Assembly (NCBI RefSeq): GCF_003324565.1
Contig: NZ_QOLA01000001.1
Coordinates: forward strand, 682,001-746,000
DNA length: 64,000 nt
Direction: 5' to 3'
From: Streptomyces sp. SDr-06
GTDB lineage: Bacteria; Actinomycetota; Actinomycetes; Streptomycetales; Streptomycetaceae
Part shown: in pieces, positions 59,169-64,000 of the stretch
Position numbering within the stretch: position 1 is the first letter of the stretch
Layout: each line of letters opens with the position of its first letter
Made by a program: the position numbers and the translations under genes
Notes under the pieces: model-generated
What the model saw: only the letters and a program-made list of their open reading frames with translations
Databases searched by the model: none
What the model was told of the DNA's origin: nothing

Positions 59169-59198
59169 AGCATAGCTCATTGTTACCTATACTCACAA
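59169..59198 (-). promoter_or_regulatory. Predicted promoter of the ABC exporter
   Basis: Minus strand TTGTGA (59198-59193), 18-base spacer, TATGCT (59174-59169). The -35 and spacer lie inside the MarR palindrome. Confidence 0.55.
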
Positions 59199-59200
59199 TG
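59178..59200. promoter_or_regulatory. MarR operator
   Basis: CATTGT-N11-ACAATG, perfect six-base arms at the spacing usual for MarR dimers, between the divergent exporter and marR genes. Confidence 0.7.
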
Positions 59201-59225
59201 AACGGGGTCCTGTTATTGTTCCCCT

Positions 59226-59684
59226 ATGCAGCCACACATCTCCCGGGCCCCCGACGCCGACGGCCTGCTGGCCGAGCAGCTGCTCCGGCTGACCCGCCGC
59301 CTGCACCGCATCCAGAAGCAGCACCTGGAGCCGGTCGGCATCACGCCCGCGCAGTCCCGGCTGCTGCGCACCGTCGCCCACTGGAACGAGCCGCCGCGCA
59401 TGGCCGATCTCGCCGCCCGCCTCGAAGTGGTCCCGCGCGCCGTGACCACGCTGGTCGACGCGCTGGAGGAGAGCGGTGACGTGCGCAGGGTGCCGGATCC
59501 GACCAACCGCCGGGTGATCCGGATCGAGCTGACCGACGCGGGCCGCGCCACGCTGCGCGCGCTGCGCGGCGCGCGCCGGGGCGCCGCGGAGGAGATCCTG
59601 GCTCCATTGACCGCCGACCAGCGCGAGGTGCTCGGCGGACTGCTGACGGCTCTGGTGGACGGATCGCCGGAGCGCCGCTGCTGA
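59226..59684 (+). CDS. MarR family transcriptional regulator
   Basis: 152 aa. Helices RLTRRLHRIQKQHLEPVGITPAQSRLL, then winged helix PPRMADLAARLEVVPRAVTTLVDALEESGDVRRVPDPTNRRVIRIELT with the wing D-x-R-N/R-x-x-R. No Shine-Dalgarno is visible. Probably represses the divergent ABC exporter and itself. Confidence 0.94.
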   Translation: MQPHISRAPDADGLLAEQLLRLTRRLHRIQKQHLEPVGITPAQSRLLRTVAHWNEPPRMADLAARLEVVPRAVTTLVDALEESGDVRRVPDPTNRRVIRIELTDAGRATLRALRGARRGAAEEILAPLTADQREVLGGLLTALVDGSPERRC

Positions 59685-59706
59685 CGGACCCGAGGAGGCC
59701 GTGGTC

Positions 59707-62652
59707 ATGCCGCTGCTGGAGCCCGATCCGCGAGCCCTGCGCCCGGAAGGGCACCGCGCGCCGTCGCCCGACCGGGTCCCCGACCGCCTGGCCGAGGGCA
59801 CCCCGGAGCCGCTGCGCTCGGAGCTGATCGCGCTGCTCGGCGCGGACAAGGTGCTCTGGAAGGTCTCCGACCTCGTGCGGTACGCCTCGGACGCGAGCCC
59901 CTACCGCTTCGTCCCGCAGGCCGTCGTCGTCGCCGAGGACATCGACGACGTCTCCGCCGTCCTGTCGTACGCCCACGGCAAGGGCCGCGAAGTCGTCTTC
60001 CGGGCGGCGGGCACCAGCCTGAACGGGCAGGCGCAGGGCGAGGACATCCTGGTCGACGTGCGCCGGCACTGGGTGGGGGTCGAGGTGCTCGACGACGGGC
60101 TGCGGGCACGGATCCTTCCCGGGACCACCGTCGTGCGGGCCAACGCCGCGCTCGCCCGGCACGGCCGGGTGCTGGGGCCCGACCCGGCGAGCGCGATCGC
60201 CTGCACGGTGGGCGGGGTCGTCGCCAACAACGCGTCGGGCATGACGGCGGGCACCACCCGCAACTCCTACCGGACGCTGTCCTCGCTCACCTTCGTCCTG
60301 CCGAGCGGCACGGTCGTCGACACCGCCGACCCGGCGGCCGACGAGGACCTCGCGCACGCCGAACCCCGGCTCTGCGCGGGCCTGTTGGCGCTGAAGGCGG
60401 AGATCGAGGCGGACCCGGAGCTGACCGCCCGGATCCGCGCCAAGTACGAGATCAAGAACACCAACGGCTACCGGCTGGACGCGTTCCTCGACGGCGCCAC
60501 GCCGGTCGAGATCCTGCGGGGCCTCATGGTCGGCTCCGAGGGCACCTTCGGCTTCATCTCCGAGGTCGTCTTCGACACGCTGCCGCTGGACCGGCTGGTC
60601 TCCACCGCGCTGCTCTTCTTCCCCTCGCTGCCCGCGGCCGCCGCGGCCGTCCCGCTGTTCAACGAGGCGGGCGCCATCGCCGTGGAGCTGATGGACGGCA
60701 ACACGCTGCGGGCCTCCGTCAGCGTCAAGGGCGTGCCCGCCGACTGGGCCGGGCTGCCCAAGGACACCACCGCGCTCCTGGTGGAGTTCCGGTCACCCGA
60801 CGAGGCCGCACGGGAGGCGTACGAGCGGGCCGCCGCCGCGGTGCTCGCCGGGCTCGAACTCGTCGCTCCCGTCACCTCGGTGACCAACGCGTTCACCCGG
60901 GACGCGGCGACGATCGGCGGGTACTGGAAGGCCCGCAAAGCGTTCGTGACCGCGGTCGGCGGCTCCCGCCCCTCCGGTACGACGCTGATCACCGAGGACT
61001 TCGCGGTCCCGCCGGCCTGCCTCTCCGAGGCGTGTGCCGCGCTGCTCGAACTCCAGGCCCGGCACGGTTTCGACGCGGCCGTCGCGGGCCACGCCGCCCA
61101 CGGCAACCTGCACTTCCTGCTCGCCTTCGACGCCCGCGAGCCTGCCGACGTGGAGCGGTACGCCGCGTTCATGGCGGAGTTCTGCCGCCTCACCGTGGAG
61201 CGCTTCGACGGATCGCTCAAGGCCGAGCACGCTACCGGCCGCAACATCGCGCCCTTCCTGGAGCTGGAGTGGGGACCCAGGGCGACCGAGCTGATGTGGC
61301 GCACCAAGCAGGTCATCGATCCGGACGGGGTGTTGGCGCCGCGCATCGTGCTCGACCGCGATCCGAAGGCGCACCTGCGGGGGCTCAAGACCATCCCGAC
61401 GGTGGAACCGATCGCCGACCCCTGCATCGAGTGCGGCTTCTGCGAGCCGACCTGCCCCAGCGGCGACCTGACCACCACCCCGCGCCAGCGGATCGTGCTG
61501 CGCCGCGAGATGACGCGCCAGCCGGCCGGCTCCCCCGTCGAGTCCGGCCTGCTCGACGCGTACGGCTACGACGCGGTCGACACCTGCGCCGGGGACTCCA
61601 CCTGCGCCCTCGACTGCCCGGTCGGCATCGACACGGGCGCGCTGATGAAGGAGTTCCGCCATCGGCGGCACAGCGCGCGCGAGGAGCGGGTCGCGGAGCT
61701 CGCCGCCCGGCACTTCAAGGCGGCCGAGGCCTCCGCGCGGCTCGCCGTCGCGGCCGCCGACCGGATCAACGACCGGCTCCTGGCGCGGGCCACCGGGTTC
61801 GCCCGCCGGGCCGTACGCCCCGACCTCGTCCCGGACTGGCTGCCCCAGATCCCCGGCGCCGCCTCCGCCGCGCTGCCCCGCACGCGGCGCGTCGGCGCCT
61901 CGGCCGTCTACTACCCGGCCTGCGTCAACCGCATCTTCGGTGAACCCGAGGGCTTCCGGGGCCCCTCCCTCCCCCAGGCCATGGTGGCCGTCTCGGAGCG
62001 CGCCGGTCATCCGGTGTGGATCCCGGACGACGTGGCGGGGACGTGCTGCGCCACGATCTGGCACTCCAAGGGGTACGCCCGGGGCAACGCCGTAATGGCC
62101 AACCGCATCGTGGAGGCCGCCTGGGGCTGGACCGCCGGGGGCCGCATCCCGCTGGTCGTCGACGCCTCGTCGTGCACGCTCGGCATCGCGCGCGAGGTGG
62201 TGCCCCACCTCACCGAGGACAACCGGGAGTTGCACCGGGAGCTGACCGTCGTGGACTCGGTGGTGTGGGCCGCGTCCCTCCTGCCCGACCTCACGATCCT
62301 GCGCACGGCACGCTCGGCCGTCCTCCACCCCACCTGCTCCACACGGCACTTGGGCGACGAGGCGGAGCTGCGGGCCGTCGCCTCGGCCTGCGCCGAGGAG
62401 GTCGTCGTCCCCGACGCCGTCCGGTGCTGCGCGTTCGCGGGCGACCGGGGGATGCTGCATCCCGAGCTGACGGCCTCGGCCACGTCCCGGGAGGCGGCGG
62501 AGGTGCGTTCCCGCCCGTACGAGGCGCATCTGTCGGCGAACCGGATGTGCGAGGTGGGGTTGGAACGGGGTACGGGGCGGCGGTACTACTCCGTGATCCT
62601 GGAGCTCGAGCGGGCGACCCGGCCCGGGCCGGAGTATCTGCGGCGGAGCTAG
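59707..62652 (+). CDS. FAD-linked oxidase/Fe-S fusion (D-lactate or glycolate dehydrogenase-like)
   Basis: 981 aa from ATG with GAGGAGG eight bases upstream. Domain order: FAD-binding domain (residues ~65-240, [37 protein letters not shown]), FAD-oxidase C-terminal domain to ~530 ([17 protein letters not shown]), two 4Fe-4S clusters ([32 protein letters not shown]), then a CCG domain ([45 protein letters not shown]). It equals GlcD plus GlcF in one chain and oxidises D-lactate, glycolate or a similar 2-hydroxy acid, passing electrons to quinone. Confidence 0.94.
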   Translation: MPLLEPDPRALRPEGHRAPSPDRVPDRLAEGTPEPLRSELIALLGADKVLWKVSDLVRYASDASPYRFVPQAVVVAEDIDDVSAVLSYAHGKGREVVFRAAGTSLNGQAQGEDILVDVRRHWVGVEVLDDGLRARILPGTTVVRANAALARHGRVLGPDPASAIACTVGGVVANNASGMTAGTTRNSYRTLSSLTFVLPSGTVVDTADPAADEDLAHAEPRLCAGLLALKAEIEADPELTARIRAKYEIKNTNGYRLDAFLDGATPVEILRGLMVGSEGTFGFISEVVFDTLPLDRLVSTALLFFPSLPAAAAAVPLFNEAGAIAVELMDGNTLRASVSVKGVPADWAGLPKDTTALLVEFRSPDEAAREAYERAAAAVLAGLELVAPVTSVTNAFTRDAATIGGYWKARKAFVTAVGGSRPSGTTLITEDFAVPPACLSEACAALLELQARHGFDAAVAGHAAHGNLHFLLAFDAREPADVERYAAFMAEFCRLTVERFDGSLKAEHATGRNIAPFLELEWGPRATELMWRTKQVIDPDGVLAPRIVLDRDPKAHLRGLKTIPTVEPIADPCIECGFCEPTCPSGDLTTTPRQRIVLRREMTRQPAGSPVESGLLDAYGYDAVDTCAGDSTCALDCPVGIDTGALMKEFRHRRHSAREERVAELAARHFKAAEASARLAVAAADRINDRLLARATGFARRAVRPDLVPDWLPQIPGAASAALPRTRRVGASAVYYPACVNRIFGEPEGFRGPSLPQAMVAVSERAGHPVWIPDDVAGTCCATIWHSKGYARGNAVMANRIVEAAWGWTAGGRIPLVVDASSCTLGIAREVVPHLTEDNRELHRELTVVDSVVWAASLLPDLTILRTARSAVLHPTCSTRHLGDEAELRAVASACAEEVVVPDAVRCCAFAGDRGMLHPELTASATSREAAEVRSRPYEAHLSANRMCEVGLERGTGRRYYSVILELERATRPGPEYLRRS

Positions 62653-62969
62653 GCGCTCCGCGGAGTTCGGGTTCGGGTTCGGCGGGGCGGGGTTCGTCGC
62701 GCCCACGCGGCGGAGCCGCACGCATTCACTTCCCCGCGCCCCTGAGGGCTCCCCGACGGCCCCACGGCTCGCGGTGGGGGCGCTCCAGACGTACGACACG
62801 CGCCGCCGCGCCCCGGCAAAGCGCGGCCGAAAGTTCGCGGGCCGGTATCAAGAGTTTCGGCGGGGCTCTTGCGCGCCATGTGTCTCACCCTTCAAGGTCC
62901 TTACCGAGGTTCGGTCAAGGTCGCGCAAACGTCAGCCCATGGAATTCCAGCCGATCACCTGGAGGTTCG
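62653..62969. other. 317-bp intergenic region before the GH109-like gene
   Basis: Contains three tandem TTCGGG/TTCGGC units near 62669 and a CCGAAA...TTTCGG spaced inverted repeat near 62827-62860 that might bind a sugar regulator. No gene is seen. It should hold the promoter of the next gene. Confidence 0.5.
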
Positions 62970-64000
62970 ATGAACGACGAGGTACCGGAGCAGCACGACG
63001 TCAGTCGGCGGTCCGTCCTGTGGACGGCCGGAGCCGCGAGCGCGGGCCTGGGCCTCGGGGCGTTCGGGGCCCCGCCCGCCGCCGCGGAGGAGGCGGCGCC
63101 CGCTCAGGAACACCGGCGGCAGGGCAGAACCATGATCGGGGTGCCCTTCCAGCGGCGCTCGACGGTGCGGGTCGCGCTGATCGGCCTCGGCAATCGGGGC
63201 GGGGCGATGATCGACCTGTATCTGGCGCTGCCCGGGGTCGAGGTGGTCGCCCTGTGCGATCCGGTGAAGGCGAAGGCCGAGCGGGCCGCCGCCAAGGTCA
63301 CGGCGGCCGGACAGCCCGCGCCGGCCGTCTACGTACACGGTGACCACGACTACGAGCAGCTCCTCCAGCGCGGCGACGTCGACTTCGCCCATGTCGCCAC
63401 CCCCTGGGACTCGCACTTCGAGATCGCCAGGTCAGCTCTTCTGAACGGGGTCCACGTCGGCGTGGAGTGCCCGATCGCGCTCCAGCTCGACCAGTTGTGG
63501 GAGCTGGTGAACCTCTCCGAGCGGACCCGCAGGCACTGCATGCAGCTGGAGAACTGCTGCTACGGCCGCAACGAGATGCGGGTGCTGCGCATGGCGCACG
63601 CGGGCAAGTTCGGGGACCTGCTGCACGGCGCGGGCGCCTATCAGCACGATCTGCGCGGGTTGATGTTCGACCCCGCCTACTACGAGGGCCCGTGGCGCAG
63701 GCTCTGGCACACCCGGCTGCGCGGCGATCTGTACCCCAACCACGGGTTCGGGCCGGTCGCCAACTACATGGACCTCAACCGCGGCGACCGGGCGGTGAGC
63801 ATCGTCAGCGTCGGCTCGCCCTCACTCGGCCTGGCCCAGTACCGGGCCGCCAACATGCCTGCCAACGACCCGAGTTGGAAGGAGACGTACATCGAGAGCG
63901 ACCGCACGATCAGCCTCGTGCAGACCGCGAAGGGCCGGGTGATCCGGCTGGAGCACGACGTGTCGACGCCCCATCCGTACAGCCGGATCAACAGCCTCGG
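62970..64000 (+). CDS. Tat-exported Gfo/Idh/MocA enzyme, GH109-like (partial, C-terminus off window)
   Basis: ATG with GGAGG; open to the right edge with 343 codons. The N-terminus has a twin-arginine signal ([22 protein letters not shown]). The Rossmann domain starts [33 protein letters not shown], and the following blocks ([70 protein letters not shown]) match NAD-dependent alpha-N-acetylgalactosaminidases of GH109. It would act on extracellular amino-sugar conjugates. Confidence 0.9.
   Translation, partial: MNDEVPEQHDVSRRSVLWTAGAASAGLGLGAFGAPPAAAEEAAPAQEHRRQGRTMIGVPFQRRSTVRVALIGLGNRGGAMIDLYLALPGVEVVALCDPVKAKAERAAAKVTAAGQPAPAVYVHGDHDYEQLLQRGDVDFAHVATPWDSHFEIARSALLNGVHVGVECPIALQLDQLWELVNLSERTRRHCMQLENCCYGRNEMRVLRMAHAGKFGDLLHGAGAYQHDLRGLMFDPAYYEGPWRRLWHTRLRGDLYPNHGFGPVANYMDLNRGDRAVSIVSVGSPSLGLAQYRAANMPANDPSWKETYIESDRTISLVQTAKGRVIRLEHDVSTPHPYSRINSL

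Noticed and set aside
57283..59175. Long plus-strand frame (630 codons) opposite the ABC exporter
   Set aside because: Exact antisense of a gene with complete ABC motifs; Gly/Asp/His-rich product with no fold signature.
1..64000. tRNA/rRNA genes, CRISPR arrays, IS elements, prophage genes, replication origin
   Set aside because: Looked for on both strands by reading; no cloverleaf, repeat-spacer array, transposase motif or origin boxes were recognised.

Overview
The window looks like chromosomal DNA of a Streptomyces or close relative. GC is very high with strong GC at third codon positions, GTG starts and GTGA/ATGA overlaps are frequent, and the families are typical of the genus: DUF6421, DUF5134, DUF6986, PspAB, MAB_1171c-type transporter, several small regulators, and a GH18 chitinase with a DasR-like site. 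I see no rRNA, tRNA, CRISPR array, insertion sequence or phage structural gene.

Layout. 1-7.1 kb: ROK kinase/LacI divergent pair, Ser/Thr kinase, aldolase-like protein and etfBA. 7.2-10.7 kb: flavin reductase behind a cysteine-type leader peptide, a thioredoxin, an acyltransferase, and a B3/4-transglutaminase pair. 10.7-14 kb: coupled operon of DUF6421, a short-chain dehydrogenase and threonine aldolase. 14.3-20.2 kb: PadR, glycerophosphodiesterase, acetyltransferase, VOC protein, DUF5134, M56 peptidase, PAP2 phosphatase and HAD hydrolase. 20.3-27.5 kb: TetR, ferredoxin reductase, ArsR/old-yellow-enzyme divergent pair, then ceramidase, class II aldolase and TetR. 27.5-36.9 kb: propeller protein, Ung, sugar kinase, sirohydrochlorin chelatase-like protein, lactonase, FUSC protein, Lrp, HAD and chitinase.

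38.1-46 kb is the most unusual region. A 75-aa double-glycine precursor peptide has a Cys-free, nearly uncharged core with a glycine-zipper pattern. It is followed by a perfect hairpin and a complete NHLM-type export set (HlyD-like adaptor, C39 peptidase/ABC, second ABC), then an HtpX-like membrane protease and PspAB. No modification enzyme is visible. This looks like a secreted membrane-active peptide system with a membrane-stress module behind it.

46.7-50 kb holds a coupled operon of ImmA/IrrE peptidase, MAB_1171c-type membrane protein and a helical-repeat protein resembling the C-terminus of XRE regulators, without the XRE DNA-binding gene. 50.2-55 kb holds YjbQ and the sulfonate operon ssuCBAD behind a leader peptide with tandem Cys codons. 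The two leader peptides of the window share the same promoter geometry and appear leaderless, which suggests one sulfur regulon joining the flavin reductase at 7.3 kb to the FMNH2-dependent SsuD at 54 kb. 55-64 kb: flavin monooxygenase, MltG, a 19-aa hydrophobic peptide gene, ABC exporter/MarR pair, FAD/Fe-S oxidoreductase and a truncated GH109-type enzyme at the right edge.
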